DNA of 64,000 bases from Terriglobales bacterium (GCA_027485675.1 JAIXQP010000033.1:248001-312000), one strand, 5' to 3'; numbered from the stretch's first letter, positions 8,803 to 21,498 are shown. Notes: generated by a model not told the origin, from the letters alone. Numbers and translations: made by a program.

Positions 8803-9971
8803 TGTTGCTTCGAAACCTCTTCATTTTGGCGGAGGACGCGGAGGAGATTGAGGCCCATGATCTTACGGATATCCTGGTCGGAGTAACCCAGTTTCATCAG
8901 GCCTTTGACGATGGTGGGGTACTTCGAAACATCTTCCATGCCGACGGGGGCCATGCCGGAGATGCCGTCGAAGTCGGAGCCGAGGCCGACGTGGTCGACG
9001 CCGGCGGTTTTGGCGAGGTGGTCGAGGTGGCGGACGAGGACGGAGACGTCAACCTTCGGCATCTTTTCGAAGTATTTGCGCTGGATGGCGCGGACCTTTT
9101 CCCAGTCAACGGGTTTGACGTCGGTGACCGCTTTGATTTCGGCGTCGCGGGCGGGACGGTTGCGGAAGAAGACGTCATAAGCGGCCTTGTCGAGATAGCC
9201 GGCGTGGAAGTTGAGGCAGATGACGCCGCCGCGTTTGGCGATGGTTTGGATGACGTTGTCGGGCATGTTGCGGATGATGGGGGCGATGGCTTTGGCCGAG
9301 GAGTGGGAGGCGATGACGGGGGCGCGGGAGTGTTCGACGGCGTCGAGGACAGCCTTGTCGGAGATGTGGGAGACGTCGATGATCATGCCGAGGCGGTTCA
9401 TTTCGCGGATGAGTTCGCGGCCGAAGGGGGAGATGCCGGTGTGGATGGGCTGGCCGGTCATGGAGTCGGCGAAGTTGTTAGAGGCGAAGTGGGCCAGGGT
9501 CATATAGCGGATGCCGAGGCGGTAGAAGAGGCGGAGGACGCCGAGGCTGTCGGCGATGAGGTGGCCGCCTTCGAGGCTGGCCAGGGCGGCGAGTTTGCCG
9601 GACTTGTGGATTCTTTCGACGTCGGCGGCGGTATAGGCGAACTCCATGTCGTTGGGGTTCGCTTCGACTTCGGCGTGGAGGGCTTCAAGGGTTTCGAGGG
9701 CGCGGGGGAGCCAGCGTTCCGGGGGGAAGTCCTGGGGCTGGGCGTAGAGGCCGAACATCACGGCGCCGAGCTTGCCTTCGCGCATGCGGGGGATATCGAG
9801 TTCGTAGTAGTTGTGGCGGTCGCGGAGGCGGTAGTTTTCGTCGGCGAAGTAGCGGGGGGTATCGATGTGGGCGTCGAAGATGAGGAGGTCCTTCATCAGG
9901 TTGGTGAAGCGGGGGTCCTGGGCGGGGAGGAGGAGCGCGGTGAGGAGGAAGAGGGAGGCCAGGCGGGTCAT
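8799..9971 (-). CDS. membrane dipeptidase (renal dipeptidase-like, peptidase M19)
   Basis: Amidohydrolase-fold dipeptidase of 390 residues. A signal peptide (MTRLASLFLLTALLLPAQ) predicts export. Zinc-site landmarks are HIDTP (His35, Asp37), SLEGGH (Glu134), DVSHIS (His202), SHSS (His223) and GLGSDFDG near the C-terminus. The family hydrolyses dipeptides, including D-residue ones, and some lactams. I chose the ATG at 9971 because the signal peptide begins there; the frame stays open further upstream but runs antisense to the amidase. The 13-base gap to the amidase gene and the four-base overlap downstream mark an operon. Confidence 0.92.
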   Translation of the reverse strand: MTRLASLFLLTALLLPAQDPRFTNLMKDLLIFDAHIDTPRYFADENYRLRDRHNYYELDIPRMREGKLGAVMFGLYAQPQDFPPERWLPRALETLEALHAEVEANPNDMEFAYTAADVERIHKSGKLAALASLEGGHLIADSLGVLRLFYRLGIRYMTLAHFASNNFADSMTGQPIHTGISPFGRELIREMNRLGMIIDVSHISDKAVLDAVEHSRAPVIASHSSAKAIAPIIRNMPDNVIQTIAKRGGVICLNFHAGYLDKAAYDVFFRNRPARDAEIKAVTDVKPVDWEKVRAIQRKYFEKMPKVDVSVLVRHLDHLAKTAGVDHVGLGSDFDGISGMAPVGMEDVSKYPTIVKGLMKLGYSDQDIRKIMGLNLLRVLRQNEEVSKQQ

Positions 9972-9984
9972 TTGCGCCAGTATA

Positions 9985-11382
9985 CTAGCCGCGCGGGGTT
10001 TTCCGGTGCCAGTCGGTTTGGCGCTGGTAGGCGTTGGCGGCGGCGATGAGTTGGTCTTCGCGGTTGGGGGCGGCGACGAGTTGGAGGCCGACGGGGAGAT
10101 TGTCCTTCGTGAAGCCGCAGGGGATGGAGAGGGCAGGGAAGCCGAGGAGGTTCCACTGGGCGGCGTTGCGGAGGAAGACGAGGTCTTTCTTGCCGAAGGC
10201 GAAGGCCGGGCCGGGGGCGGTGGGCATGACGAGGATGTCGGCCTGGCGGAACCAGGGGGCGGGATTGGCGCGGAGGCGGTGGAGTTCGGCGAGGGCGGCC
10301 TGGTAGCGGGCGGGGGTGACTTCGGCGCCTCCGGCGAGATTGGTTTTGGTGACGGGGTCGAAGAGATCGGGGTGGGTCTTGAGGCGTTCGGCGTGATAGG
10401 CGTAGGACTCGGCGGAGATGACTTCGACGTAAGCGTGAGGGAAGCCGGCGAGGACGGGGGAGCGTTCGAGGGGCGGGAGTGTGACGTCGCGGGCGCCGGC
10501 GGTGAGGGCGCCGAGGGTTTTGATGGCTTCGGCGAGGAGGGCGCTGGTTTCGGGGTCGACGCCGTCCCAGAAGACTTGGCGGGCGATGCCGAGGCGGAGG
10601 GATCTGGGTTTGACGGATTTCTCGTGGATGGGCGGGGCGCCCATGGCTTCCGAGAGGCGGGCGGCATCTTCGGCGGTGCGGGCGAGGGGCCCGAGATGGT
10701 CGAGGCTGCCGGCGAGGACGGCGGCGCCGGCGGTGCTGATGGCGCCGTAGGTTCCTTTGAGGCCAGTGACGCCGCAGAAGGCGGCGGGGAGGCGGATGGA
10801 GCCTCCGGTGTCCGAGCCGACGGTGCCGAGGCAGAGGCCGGCGGCGATGGCGACGGCGGAGCCGCCGCTGCTGCCGCCGGGGGAGTGGGCCGTGTTCCAG
10901 GGGTTGCGGCTGGTGCCGAAGGAACTGGTTTCGCCGCTGAAGTTGTAGGCGAACTCGTCCATGTTGAGTTTGCCGAGGAGGACGGCGCCGGCTCCGCGGA
11001 GCTTGGCGAGGGCGGGGGCGTCCTGCGTGGGGATGTTGCTGGCCCAGTGGCGGGAGGCGGCGGTGGTGGGGACGCCTTTCGCGTCCAAGAGATCCTTGAC
11101 GGCGATGGGGATGCCGTGGAGGGGGCCGCGGAGGCGGCCGGCGGCGAGTTCGCGGTCGGCGGCGGCGGCTTCGGCGCGGGCGGAATCGGCCAGGATGGAG
11201 GTGAAGGCGTTGAGGCGGGGTTGGGTGGCGGCGATGCGTTTCAGGCAGAGGTTGGTGAGTTCGAGCGAGGTGGTTTGGCGGCGGCGGAGGGCTTGGGCGG
11301 CTTCGGCGATGGTGGAGTAGGGGAGAGGTTGGGCGCTCGCGGCGGCGGCGAGAAGGGCGGCGAAGTGGCGGCGGGTGAGCAT
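9985..11382 (-). CDS. amidase signature family hydrolase, exported
   Basis: Amidase of 465 residues with the full Ser-cisSer-Lys triad: Lys96 in IAVKD, Ser171 in PGGSSGGS and Ser195 in DTGGSIRLP. The spacing between them equals that of fatty acid amide hydrolase. The N-terminus [18 protein letters not shown] is a twin-arginine-like signal, so it is probably exported folded. It is the first gene of a four-gene minus-strand operon (amidase, M19 dipeptidase, unknown protein, lactonase), consistent with hydrolysis of amide compounds outside the cytoplasm. The natural substrate is unknown; a GatA role is unlikely because of the signal peptide and the absence of gatB/gatC. Confidence 0.92.
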   Translation of the reverse strand: MLTRRHFAALLAAAASAQPLPYSTIAEAAQALRRRQTTSLELTNLCLKRIAATQPRLNAFTSILADSARAEAAAADRELAAGRLRGPLHGIPIAVKDLLDAKGVPTTAASRHWASNIPTQDAPALAKLRGAGAVLLGKLNMDEFAYNFSGETSSFGTSRNPWNTAHSPGGSSGGSAVAIAAGLCLGTVGSDTGGSIRLPAAFCGVTGLKGTYGAISTAGAAVLAGSLDHLGPLARTAEDAARLSEAMGAPPIHEKSVKPRSLRLGIARQVFWDGVDPETSALLAEAIKTLGALTAGARDVTLPPLERSPVLAGFPHAYVEVISAESYAYHAERLKTHPDLFDPVTKTNLAGGAEVTPARYQAALAELHRLRANPAPWFRQADILVMPTAPGPAFAFGKKDLVFLRNAAQWNLLGFPALSIPCGFTKDNLPVGLQLVAAPNREDQLIAAANAYQRQTDWHRKTPRG

Positions 11383-11394
11383 GGTGGGGATTTC

Positions 11395-11422
11395 ATTTTA
11401 CGTGGTTTGGGGGTATGGTCAG
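11395..11422 (-). promoter_or_regulatory. possible promoter of the amidase operon
   Basis: Reading the minus strand, CTGACC, 16 bases, then TAAAAT lie just upstream of the amidase start at 11382, leaving room for a short leader. The -10 is good and the -35 weak. It lies in the 46-base gap shared with the divergent cupin gene. Confidence 0.27.
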
Positions 11423-11428
11423 AGGGTG

Positions 11429-11983
11429 ATGCGGCGGCGGGAAATGGCAGGTTTGTTATCGGGAATCGCGGGACTGAGCGCGGCGGCGGGGCCGGAGGTG
11501 TTGCTGCTGAAAAAGAACGGATGGGTGCCGAACAATGAGGCGTTACCGGTGTTGTTGTGGCGGGGGGTGATGGGGCCGGGAAAGGCGGACGCCATGGAGG
11601 CGTTGTTTCGCAAGAGCGGATGGACGCCGGAGTGGCGGAACGGGGTGTATCCCTTTCACCACTACCATTCGACGGCGCATGAGGTGTTGGGATTTGCGGC
11701 GGGGGAGGCGCGGCTATTGCTGGGCGGGCCGGCGCCGGGCGGGAAGGAGGTGACGGTGCGGGCGGGGGACGTAGCGGTGCTGCCGTGTGGGACGGGGCAT
11801 TGCCGGGTGGCGGCGTCGGGGGATTTTTTGGTGATTGGGGCGTATGCGCTGGCGCAGCGGTGGGATTTATGCCGGGAGGCGCCAGACGCGGCGGCGGTGG
11901 AGCGGATGCGGCGGCTGCCGTTCCCGGCGGCGGATCCGTTGGGAGGGGAATTGGGGCGGGTTTGGCGGTACACCGGCAAGTAA
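11429..11983 (+). CDS. cupin-fold protein, YjlB-like
   Basis: Small beta-barrel protein of 184 residues. The metal-site block [13 protein letters not shown] and the later PCGTGHCRV match the two cupin motifs in the order seen in YjlB-type cupins; function is not established for that group. [21 protein letters not shown] at the N-terminus looks like a Tat signal, so the protein may be exported. I chose the ATG at 11429 (RR motif directly after it); a GTG at 11426 and an ATG at 11375 are in frame. It is divergent from the amidase operon. Confidence 0.78.
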   Translation: MRRREMAGLLSGIAGLSAAAGPEVLLLKKNGWVPNNEALPVLLWRGVMGPGKADAMEALFRKSGWTPEWRNGVYPFHHYHSTAHEVLGFAAGEARLLLGGPAPGGKEVTVRAGDVAVLPCGTGHCRVAASGDFLVIGAYALAQRWDLCREAPDAAAVERMRRLPFPAADPLGGELGRVWRYTGK

Positions 11984-12068
11984 TTCGCAAGCGTTTCGGG
12001 TCTTTGGCCGGGCGCTGGCCAAAATTGAATCGGCCGGTTTATTCGAGAGCGAATTCGACTTTTCTTGT

Positions 12069-12092
12069 CCTGTTTTTTGGGTCAAAAACAGG
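12069..12092. repeat. perfect inverted repeat upstream of the IPTL-CTERM gene
   Basis: Nine-base arms CCTGTTTTT (12069-12077) and AAAAACAGG (12084-12092) flank a six-base loop TGGGTC, in an unusually A+T-rich stretch. There is no T run after the stem on the + strand, so it is not a standard terminator for the cupin gene. It could be an operator for the exosortase locus or a weak terminator. The rest of 11984-12216 shows no coding potential. Confidence 0.5.
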
Positions 12093-12216
12093 ATGAGATC
12101 CATGTTAATGTTCCCTGGGTAGTACACCGGACATCCCAACGCGATTCACAAGGTCCTGCAAGTGCTTGTCCGGTCGAGAGCCGTCTTGCCTTCCACGAAA
12201 GGAGAAGCAGAGAAGA

Positions 12217-12879
12217 ATGAAGAAAGTGATGTCACGATTCGGTTCGGTATTGTCCTTGGGCGTATTTGGCTTGGCCTGCGCATTTGGGCAGCCGACGACC
12301 ACGACATTTTCGCTAAACACCGGCGTTGCAGGCGTAACGACGGGCACAATCAGCGGCGGTCAGTCGGCGCTTTTCAGCCCTAGCGGCCTGGTGGGAGGCA
12401 GCACGACCCGCTCGTTTGCCGCCCAGACGTTTACGCCGACGACGGCGGGTTCTTATACGTTCGGGGTGGGGTCTGCCACCTACGACGCGGTCCTGGTGGT
12501 TTACCAGGGCGCTTTTGACCCGGCCAATCCAGGGGCGAATGTCCTGGTGGTGAATGACGACAGCGATGGCCAGCCTCCAGCGGGCAGCACAGCAACGATT
12601 ACGGGTTGCGGCGGTTCAGCCGGACTTTGCCCCAAGGTGACCTCGACGCTGAGCGCCAACACGAACTACACGGTGGTGGTGACGACTTATGGCGGCAGCC
12701 CCAGCTTTTCCGTGGTTCCCGTGTCGTTCTATGTGTTCGGCCAACCGGTGGCCGTCGGCGGTGCGGGTCCGGTCCCGATTCCGACCTTGGGCGAATGGGG
12801 CATGATCGGCTTGGGCGGATTGCTCGTGCTGTTTGCGTGGCAGCGTCTGCGGAAGATGGACTCGGCCGGAGTGGCCTAA
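12217..12879 (+). CDS. IPTL-CTERM sorting-domain surface protein
   Basis: Exported protein of 220 residues. A signal peptide (about 1-24) is followed by a beta-rich domain with YDAVLVVYQGAFDPANPG and NDDSDG, resembling bacterial pre-peptidase C-terminal type modules. The C-terminus is the tripartite IPTL-CTERM signal: IPTLGEWG (188-195), a hydrophobic helix to about 208, then the basic RLRK. Such signals are recognised by exosortase H, which cuts and relocates the protein at the envelope; xrtH lies six bases downstream. I chose the ATG at 12217 because the signal peptide starts there and AAAGGAG lies upstream. Two cysteines (131, 138) could form a disulfide. Confidence 0.92.
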   Translation: MKKVMSRFGSVLSLGVFGLACAFGQPTTTTFSLNTGVAGVTTGTISGGQSALFSPSGLVGGSTTRSFAAQTFTPTTAGSYTFGVGSATYDAVLVVYQGAFDPANPGANVLVVNDDSDGQPPAGSTATITGCGGSAGLCPKVTSTLSANTNYTVVVTTYGGSPSFSVVPVSFYVFGQPVAVGGAGPVPIPTLGEWGMIGLGGLLVLFAWQRLRKMDSAGVA

Positions 12880-12885
12880 CGGTAG

Positions 12886-13380
12886 ATGAGCATGTTGAGC
12901 CGATCCCAGCGATTCTTCGTGCTCTTTGCCGTTTCGGCGCTGGGAATGTTCCTGCTGCTCTTGTCGGCTCCGGTGCGCCCGCTGGTAGAGGGGTTCTCCG
13001 GAGCCCTGGCCACGACGGCGAGTTGGATGGTGCGTTTGAGCGGTGGGATCTGTGAGCAGCGGGAAGCCGTAATGAGCAACCCGCTGCGCGGTTTTGCCAT
13101 GGAAGTACGCGACGGTTGCAACGGGGTGAACGTCGTTATCCTGCTGTGGGCGGCGATCCTGGGGTTTCCGGCTTCCGGGCGGATGAAGATGTGGGGGTTG
13201 GGGTTGGGCTTCGGGGCGATTCAGGCGCTGAATCTGCTGCGGATCATTTCGTTGTTTTATTTGGGGCAGTACTACCGGGCGTTGTTTGATTTTGCTCACC
13301 TGTACGTTTGGGAGTTGCTGATCATTCTCGATGCGATGGTGGTGTTTGCCATGTGGGCGCGGCGGGTGCAGCCGCGATGA
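12886..13380 (+). CDS. xrtH: exosortase H (IPTLxxWG-CTERM specific)
   Basis: Polytopic membrane transpeptidase-like enzyme of 164 residues with about five hydrophobic segments. The exosortase triad is visible: Cys78 in RDGCNGVN, Arg119 in NLLRIISLF and His138 in FAHLYVW. The short length and the adjacent IPTL-CTERM protein identify the H subtype. It should cleave the IPTL-CTERM tail within or at the membrane. It overlaps the next gene by ATGA and probably forms an operon with its substrate gene upstream. Confidence 0.92.
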   Translation: MSMLSRSQRFFVLFAVSALGMFLLLLSAPVRPLVEGFSGALATTASWMVRLSGGICEQREAVMSNPLRGFAMEVRDGCNGVNVVILLWAAILGFPASGRMKMWGLGLGFGAIQALNLLRIISLFYLGQYYRALFDFAHLYVWELLIILDAMVVFAMWARRVQPR

Positions 13381-14045
13381 CGGGGTTTGTGGGGCGGAGT
13401 TCCGTGGTGGCGCGGGCAGTGGTGTTGCTGCCGGCGATGATGACGCTGTGGTGGTTCGTCTTGAAGGGGCCGTCGCTGTGGGTGTTGGCGAAGCTGGCGT
13501 ATGTGCCGCTAGCGCTGCTGGTGGGGCCGGTGGGGCAGGCGCCGATCCGGGTGGATGCGGAGACGCAAGCGTGGACGTTTCAGGTGCAGGTGAACGCCTA
13601 TGGGCGGAACCAGCAGACGAACGAGACGCAGTGGGTGGAGACGCTCGCATTTTCGGCCGAGGCGGAAAGCATGGCATTTTTCGCCAGCAGTTGGTTTTCG
13701 TATCTGGCGTTGGCGCTGGCGGCGGGGGCATGGCGGCGCGCGGAGTGGCCAAAGGTGGGACGAGGGTTAGGGATTGAGACGGTGCTGAACGTGCTGTCGG
13801 TGGTGGGGTATGCCTACATCAACGGGTATGGCAGTGTGTTGAAGACGGGCGCGACGGCCGCCGGCGGGAAACTGTGGGTGCTGGAGTATCTGTACCACTT
13901 GATCTATCTGGTGCTTCCGTTTGCGGGACCGTTTATCGTGGCGGTGTCCCTACACCGCAAGTGGCAGGAGTATCTGGGCTTTGCCGCCCCGGTGTCGCCG
14001 GAGGGCAGAAAAGCCCGCGGGGCTACTTCTCGCGCTTCTGCGTGA
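13377..14045 (+). CDS. exosortase H-associated membrane protein
   Basis: Membrane protein of 222 residues with a helix near 10-28, a roughly 60-residue extracytoplasmic stretch, then three to four helices. It matches in place, size and layout the membrane protein that accompanies xrtH in other genomes; its biochemical role is not known. The ATG at 13377 overlaps the xrtH stop (ATGA), implying translational coupling. The 3' end overlaps the convergent DUF2490 gene by 23 bases. Confidence 0.75.
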   Translation: MTGFVGRSSVVARAVVLLPAMMTLWWFVLKGPSLWVLAKLAYVPLALLVGPVGQAPIRVDAETQAWTFQVQVNAYGRNQQTNETQWVETLAFSAEAESMAFFASSWFSYLALALAAGAWRRAEWPKVGRGLGIETVLNVLSVVGYAYINGYGSVLKTGATAAGGKLWVLEYLYHLIYLVLPFAGPFIVAVSLHRKWQEYLGFAAPVSPEGRKARGATSRASA

Positions 14046-14646
14046 ACTGAAGGTTGGACGTAACGATGTGGCCGACCGAGCCGTTGTTGTATTGGCGCAT
14101 TTCGTAGCCGAAGCCCAACTGCATGGTGGGCGAGAGTTGGCGGATGAGCCCGAGACCGAGGCGGACGGTGCCGCGTTGCTGGGCGTAAAGACCTTCTACG
14201 GAGGCGTATGGCATCAGGGTGCGGCCCTGCTTCTGCCAATAGAGGCGCTGACGGCCACGGGTGAAGTTGCCGGTGGGAGTGAAGACGAAGCGCTCGACCA
14301 GAGTACGGGATTCGAGCACCATGGTCGAGTTCTTAATGAGCGGAATCTGCACGCCACCGAAACCACGGTGGAAGGCGTCGATATCGCCGCGGAAGCGAAC
14401 CTCCTGGCCGATGTAATAGTAGCCTGCGATGAGGCTGAGACGGGGTTTGACAGCGTAAAAGGCCAGCGGGCCACCCCGAAACTGGAAGATGTTGCTGATG
14501 TTGTCGTTGGACCGGACACGGGCGTGGGCCTGCAGCGTTAACTTCGCAGTGGGTTTGAAAAAGGCGTTGAATTGATGCAGCGATTCGACGTCCTGGGCCG
14601 ACAGGAGTGTAGCGTACAAAAAAATAATCACCCCGAGGCGCCCCAC
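14023..14646 (-). CDS. DUF2490-type outer-membrane beta-barrel-like protein
   Basis: Exported protein of 207 residues. A short signal peptide ends at LLSAQ, then alternating aromatic/polar strands with QFNAFFKPTAKLTLQAHARVR and RQLSPTMQLGFGYEMR fit the DUF2490 family, thought to form small outer-membrane barrels of unknown function. The start is a GTG at 14646 with no Shine-Dalgarno sequence; an A+T-rich segment (AAATAATAACC) ends a few bases before it, so the mRNA may be nearly leaderless. It lies 47 bases after lon on the same strand. Confidence 0.7.
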   Translation of the reverse strand: MGRLGVIIFLYATLLSAQDVESLHQFNAFFKPTAKLTLQAHARVRSNDNISNIFQFRGGPLAFYAVKPRLSLIAGYYYIGQEVRFRGDIDAFHRGFGGVQIPLIKNSTMVLESRTLVERFVFTPTGNFTRGRQRLYWQKQGRTLMPYASVEGLYAQQRGTVRLGLGLIRQLSPTMQLGFGYEMRQYNNGSVGHIVTSNLQFTQKREK

Positions 14647-14693
14647 GAGGTTATTATTTCAGTTTAGTTACAGTTTTGCAACGGAACGATGAA

Positions 14694-17042
14694 TCAGGCC
14701 GCGACCGCGATTTTCCCCTCAAGGCCGGGGATCATGGCGGCGAGAACCTCCTCCACCCGTTCGACGAACAGGAAGGAGAGTTCGTTGCGGACGGCGTCCG
14801 GCACCTCACGAAGATCCTTCTCGTTGGCGGCGGGGAGGATGACCCGTTTCATGCCGGCGCGCCGGGCGGCGAGCACCTTCTCCTTGACGCCCCCGATGGG
14901 GAGGACGAGGCCGGTTAGGGTGATTTCGCCGGTCATAGCCGTGTCCGACCGGACGGGCAGTTTGGTGTAGGCCGAGGTCATAGCCGTGGCGGCCGCGATG
15001 CCGGCGGAGGGCCCATCCTTGGGGATGGCTCCGGCGGGAACGTGGACGTGGAGGCCGTGCTTCTTAAACGCCTCGGGATCGATGCCGAAGTCCTCCGCAT
15101 GCGCCCAAATGTAGCTCTGGGCCGTACGCATAGACTCCTGCATCACCTCGCCGAGCTGGCCGGTAATGGTGAGGCCCTTGCCCTCGGGGAGCGTGGTGGC
15201 TTCGAGGTAGAGGACATCGCCGCCGGTTTCCGTCCAGGCGAGGCCGGTGACGACGCCGGCCGGAAGCTCCTTGCGGAACTTCTCGGGCGGGACCGCTTCC
15301 GGGCCGAGCAGGTCATAGAGGTGCTCGGTTTCGATAGTCACGACGCTGTGGTTGTTCTCGACGATCTTGAGAGCCACCTTGCGGATGACCTTGCCGATCG
15401 TGCGTTCGAGGCGGCGGAGGCCCGCCTCCCGCGTGTAGCCGCTGATGATGCGGCGAAGCGCGGCGTCGCTGATCTCGCACTGCTCAATCGTCACGCCGGC
15501 TTCCTTCAACTGGCGCGGGATGAGGTATTTCCGCGAGATTTGTACCTTCTCCTCCTCGGAGTAGCCAGAGAGGCGGAGGATCTCCATCCGGTCGAGGAGC
15601 GGCCGCGGGATGGTATCGAGCGAGTTCGCCGTCGTGATGAACATGACCTTCGAGAGGTCGAAGTCCAGGTCGAGGTAGTTATCGCGGAAGGTCTTGTTCT
15701 GCTCGGGGTCGAGGACTTCGAGCAGGGCGGAGGTCGGGTCGCCGCGGAAGTCCCGGCCGACCTTATCGACTTCGTCGAGCAGGATGACCGGATTGCGCGA
15801 GCCAGCCCGGCGCATCGCCTGAATCAGCCGGCCGGCCATGGCGCCGATGTAAGTCCGGCGGTGGCCGCGGAGTTCGGCCTCATCGTGCATGCCACCCAGG
15901 CTCATGCGTTCGAACTTGCGGCCAAGGGCGCGGGCGATGGACTGGCCGAGCGACGTCTTGCCGACGCCGGGAGGCCCGACGAGGCAGAGGATCGGCGCTT
16001 TGGCATCCGGGTTGAGCTTGAGGACGCTGAGGTGTTCGAGGATCCGCTCCTTAACGTCCTTGAGTTCGAAGTGGTCTTCGTCCAGGATGGCGCGGGCGTT
16101 CGAGATTTCAAGGTTGTCCTCGGTGGTGGCGGTCCAGGGCAGGTCGAGGACGTACTCGATCCAGCCGCGGGAGACCTGGTGGTCGGGCGAGTTGGCATTG
16201 GTGCGTTCGAGCTTCTTGAGTTCGCGCTGCACCTCCTTCTTCGCCTGTTCGGGCAGTTCGGTTTTTTCGAGGCGCTCGCGGAGCTGATCGATCTCCGAGC
16301 CCTCTTCGCCGTCGCCGAGCTCCTGCTGGATGGCCTTCATCTGCTGGCGCAGCATGTACTCGCGCTGCTCCTTGGACATCTCGCTGCGGGCTTCCGACGT
16401 GATTTTCGAGCGCAGTTCGAGCACCTGCACTTCGTGCCACAGGTACTTGTGGAGGAGGCGCAGGGCGTCGACTTTGGTTTCCGCTTCGAGCAGCGACTGC
16501 TCCTTATCGACGGGCAGGGACATCATGGAGCCGAGCAGGAACACCATGCGCAGCGGATCTTCCTGACCGGCGAGCAGCTTGGCCAGGTCGGGCGTCGCAT
16601 CGCCATGCGCCAGAGAGATGGCGCGGGAGGCGAGTTCGAGGATCGTCCGTTCGAGCGCTTCCACTTCGGTGCCCACATCTTCAGGCAGCGGCAAAGGACG
16701 AACGCGCGCCCGGAGGTAGCCCTCTTCATTGCTGACCTTCACGACGGCGACGCGGTCCACGCCGAGCACCATGAGTTCCCAGGTGCCGTCGTTCGAGCGG
16801 GTGTTGCGGCGGATGACGGCGGTGGTGCCGACGCCATAGAGGTCGTCCTGCGTGGGGCTTTCCAAACCGGCGTCCCGCTGGGAGACGATCAGGATCTCCT
16901 TGCCTTCGGCCGCCAACGCCGCGTCCACTGCCGCTTGCGTGGATTTGCGTCCGACCGACAGGGGCAGCATCAACCCAGGAAACAGGACCGTATTTTTCAA
17001 CGGCAGAACCGGCAGGGTTTTCAACTCTTCGTTGGTGGTCAT
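14694..17042 (-). CDS. lon: ATP-dependent endopeptidase Lon
   Basis: Full-length Lon of 782 residues: N-terminal substrate-binding domain ([14 protein letters not shown]), AAA+ module with Walker [10 protein letters not shown] and Walker [11 protein letters not shown], and the C-terminal S16 protease domain with the catalytic serine in PKDGPSAGI and the lysine in [12 protein letters not shown]. It degrades misfolded and selected regulatory proteins in the cytoplasm. It starts 30 bases after clpB on the same strand, so the two heat-shock type quality-control genes probably share a transcript. Confidence 0.97.
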   Translation of the reverse strand: MTTNEELKTLPVLPLKNTVLFPGLMLPLSVGRKSTQAAVDAALAAEGKEILIVSQRDAGLESPTQDDLYGVGTTAVIRRNTRSNDGTWELMVLGVDRVAVVKVSNEEGYLRARVRPLPLPEDVGTEVEALERTILELASRAISLAHGDATPDLAKLLAGQEDPLRMVFLLGSMMSLPVDKEQSLLEAETKVDALRLLHKYLWHEVQVLELRSKITSEARSEMSKEQREYMLRQQMKAIQQELGDGEEGSEIDQLRERLEKTELPEQAKKEVQRELKKLERTNANSPDHQVSRGWIEYVLDLPWTATTEDNLEISNARAILDEDHFELKDVKERILEHLSVLKLNPDAKAPILCLVGPPGVGKTSLGQSIARALGRKFERMSLGGMHDEAELRGHRRTYIGAMAGRLIQAMRRAGSRNPVILLDEVDKVGRDFRGDPTSALLEVLDPEQNKTFRDNYLDLDFDLSKVMFITTANSLDTIPRPLLDRMEILRLSGYSEEEKVQISRKYLIPRQLKEAGVTIEQCEISDAALRRIISGYTREAGLRRLERTIGKVIRKVALKIVENNHSVVTIETEHLYDLLGPEAVPPEKFRKELPAGVVTGLAWTETGGDVLYLEATTLPEGKGLTITGQLGEVMQESMRTAQSYIWAHAEDFGIDPEAFKKHGLHVHVPAGAIPKDGPSAGIAAATAMTSAYTKLPVRSDTAMTGEITLTGLVLPIGGVKEKVLAARRAGMKRVILPAANEKDLREVPDAVRNELSFLFVERVEEVLAAMIPGLEGKIAVAA

Positions 17043-17072
17043 TTAGTGCTCTCCTGTCAACTTTGATGCGCG

Positions 17073-19682
<2,610 letters not shown>

Positions 19683-19711
19683 ACTTGAGCCTGTCCCTGT
19701 CAGGTAATTAC

Positions 19712-19739
19712 AGAGTACCACACTCACTGCAAAGCGCAA
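19712..19739 (-). promoter_or_regulatory. possible clpB-lon promoter
   Basis: On the minus strand TTGCGC, 16 bases, TACTCT stand about 30 bases upstream of the clpB start. The -10 is close to the TATTCT form seen in other candidate promoters here. No CIRCE element or clear heat-shock sigma consensus was found. Confidence 0.27.
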
Positions 19740-19809
19740 GCCCTTCCTGCATGACCAATCGCCCCGCCCATCGGCAGGGTCCTTCCGCGGCAGCAACGCC
19801 TCGCCGCGT

Positions 19810-21177
19810 CTAGCCGCGGCTCAGCCGCGCTTCCAGCCAAATCGCCAGCACCAGCGCGAAGACCGCGATGGCGCCAAACAGCGGCAGCCACATGATGGCG
19901 CCGATGCCCCAGGAGTTCGCGACCAGGCCAAGGACCGTGGGCGCAAGCAGGGCGCCGGTTAGGCCCAGCGAAAAGATGCCGTTATAGAACCCGGGATGGT
20001 AGCTGCGGAAACGGTGCTCGATGCTCTCGGCCGTCAGCGGATAAATCGCCGCGAAACCCGCGCCCAGCAGCAGGATGGCGACGAAGGCGCCTTCGACGGT
20101 GGCCGTGAGCGAGAGCAGCAGGCAGCCAAACAGCGCGCCGACCACGCTAAAGAGCAGCAGGCGCGAATGCTTAATCCGGCGGAGCAGCGCCTGCGCGACG
20201 ATGCGGCCGATCAGCAGGGCCGCGAAGTAGCAGGCCAGCAGAGTGATTCCGGTGGCCGGGCTGGCGCCGAGCTTCTGGGTCACGAAGAGCGGCAGCCAGC
20301 CGGCGATGGCCCATTCGTTGCCGAATTGGAAGAACAGGAGCAGGGTGAAGAGTATGGCGCCGGGCGAGCGGAAATCCTTCATGGCGTCGCGGAGGCTGGG
20401 GAATTCCGTGAAGGCGGGCGTCGGGCCGCGGCCCGCGCGGAGCCAGGCGAGCAGGTAGAAGAGCGGAACGCAGGCGACGATGAGGAGAAGGACCTCGGCG
20501 GGGTAGGAGTTGAACGCTCCGGCGATGAGGACGGTGTTGGCCAGGCAGCCGAGTCCAAAGAAGATCCCGGCGAGATTGATCGTGGAGGCCGGATCGTGCT
20601 GGTACATCGGGGTGATGGCGTGGAAGATGGCGGTGTTGACCATCGCGGCGCTCAGGCCGACGCCAAACAGACCCGCCATCCGGAGTGAGGGCGGAACCGG
20701 GCCGGAGACGCTGGCCAGATAGACCAGCGCGCCGACGGCGACCGCGCTGCCGAGGGCCAGCACGAAGCGGACGCCGCGGCGGGGCAGGAGCCATTGCGTG
20801 AAGTGGAACGCGACGTAGACCCCGAAGTTGAGGAAGAGGAAGTACAGGCCGACCGTGAGGTGGTCCGAGTGCAGGTGGTAGCCCCAGGAGGGGAGGATGG
20901 AGCCGAGAAGCGAGAACAGCAGGCCGGACAGGAAAAAGCCCCCGAGGGCGCGGCGGCCGGAGGCGGCATGCAGGACGGCGCCAACGGTGGGCCGGGGGGC
21001 AGGGGACTGGGCTGGGGGCTGGGTCGGAGCCGCCACGGCAACCGGCGCGGCGACGGCGACGGCGACGGCGGGCGAGGGAATGGGGTCCGGCGGCACTACG
21101 GCGGCGGGAGCCGGCGGCGGGGTAGCCACTGGCTTGGCCCGGTCCGGATTTACCTTGCGGCCTTTGCGTCGTGCCAT
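19810..21177 (-). CDS. MFS transporter
   Basis: Major facilitator of 455 residues. After a basic start ([15 protein letters not shown]) comes a Pro/Ala-rich stretch of about 50 residues, then about twelve membrane helices. [13 protein letters not shown]-like and [15 protein letters not shown] segments suit the MFS fold, but the substrate cannot be told. I chose the ATG at 21177 since upstream frame extension lacks coding character. The low-complexity N-terminal tail is unusual for the family and may be cytoplasmic. It lies 127 bases upstream of clpB, so it may have its own promoter. Confidence 0.85.
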   Translation of the reverse strand: MARRKGRKVNPDRAKPVATPPPAPAAVVPPDPIPSPAVAVAVAAPVAVAAPTQPPAQSPAPRPTVGAVLHAASGRRALGGFFLSGLLFSLLGSILPSWGYHLHSDHLTVGLYFLFLNFGVYVAFHFTQWLLPRRGVRFVLALGSAVAVGALVYLASVSGPVPPSLRMAGLFGVGLSAAMVNTAIFHAITPMYQHDPASTINLAGIFFGLGCLANTVLIAGAFNSYPAEVLLLIVACVPLFYLLAWLRAGRGPTPAFTEFPSLRDAMKDFRSPGAILFTLLLFFQFGNEWAIAGWLPLFVTQKLGASPATGITLLACYFAALLIGRIVAQALLRRIKHSRLLLFSVVGALFGCLLLSLTATVEGAFVAILLLGAGFAAIYPLTAESIEHRFRSYHPGFYNGIFSLGLTGALLAPTVLGLVANSWGIGAIMWLPLFGAIAVFALVLAIWLEARLSRG

Positions 21178-21434
21178 CCCGATTAGTGTACCCCGTATCC
21201 CATTTCTGGAATACCGGAAGCGATAGGCGGCCGAATCGGGAAGCAAGAAAAGAGGTTACCCTTTGGCCATTGGGTTGCATCCACTTTTGCATACGCTTTG
21301 GCGGCGATTGCCTCCCCGCTATTAGATTGGGTCCCAACTTCGGATGGGGCCCATTTTCTTTGGTGCCGCGGCGCCTAATAGAGGTAGCGATTACGGGCAC
21401 TACTATCGGTTGGGGCTACCTTGCGGAATTTTTC

Positions 21435-21463
21435 TTGACAGGGTGAGGCGACGGCGTTATTCT
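21435..21463 (+). promoter_or_regulatory. strong sigma-70 type promoter
   Basis: TTGACA (21435-21440), a 17-base spacer, then TATTCT (21458-21463): perfect -35 and spacing, -10 with four of six consensus bases. The predicted start is near 21470. It would drive the structured RNA region that ends at the terminator before rpmE. Upstream, 21178-21434 shows nothing else recognisable. Confidence 0.65.
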
Positions 21464-21498
21464 GCTTTCATCACTGAAAAAGGAGGTGGTCCAGTTTC

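Noticed and set aside
9865-11538. A 557-codon + strand frame opposite the amidase gene
   Set aside because: Gly/Glu/Ala-rich shadow frame created by strong third-position bias. The amidase on the minus strand has its full catalytic triad.
19700-19740. CIRCE or heat-shock sigma site before clpB
   Set aside because: Only a short GAGT...ACTC dyad is present, with neither the CIRCE arms nor the sigma-32 consensus.
21254-21280. A GTAACC box upstream of the MFS gene on the minus strand, similar to the one before the sigma factor
   Set aside because: The downstream CG is not at the required 16-base spacing, so I did not call it an ECF promoter.
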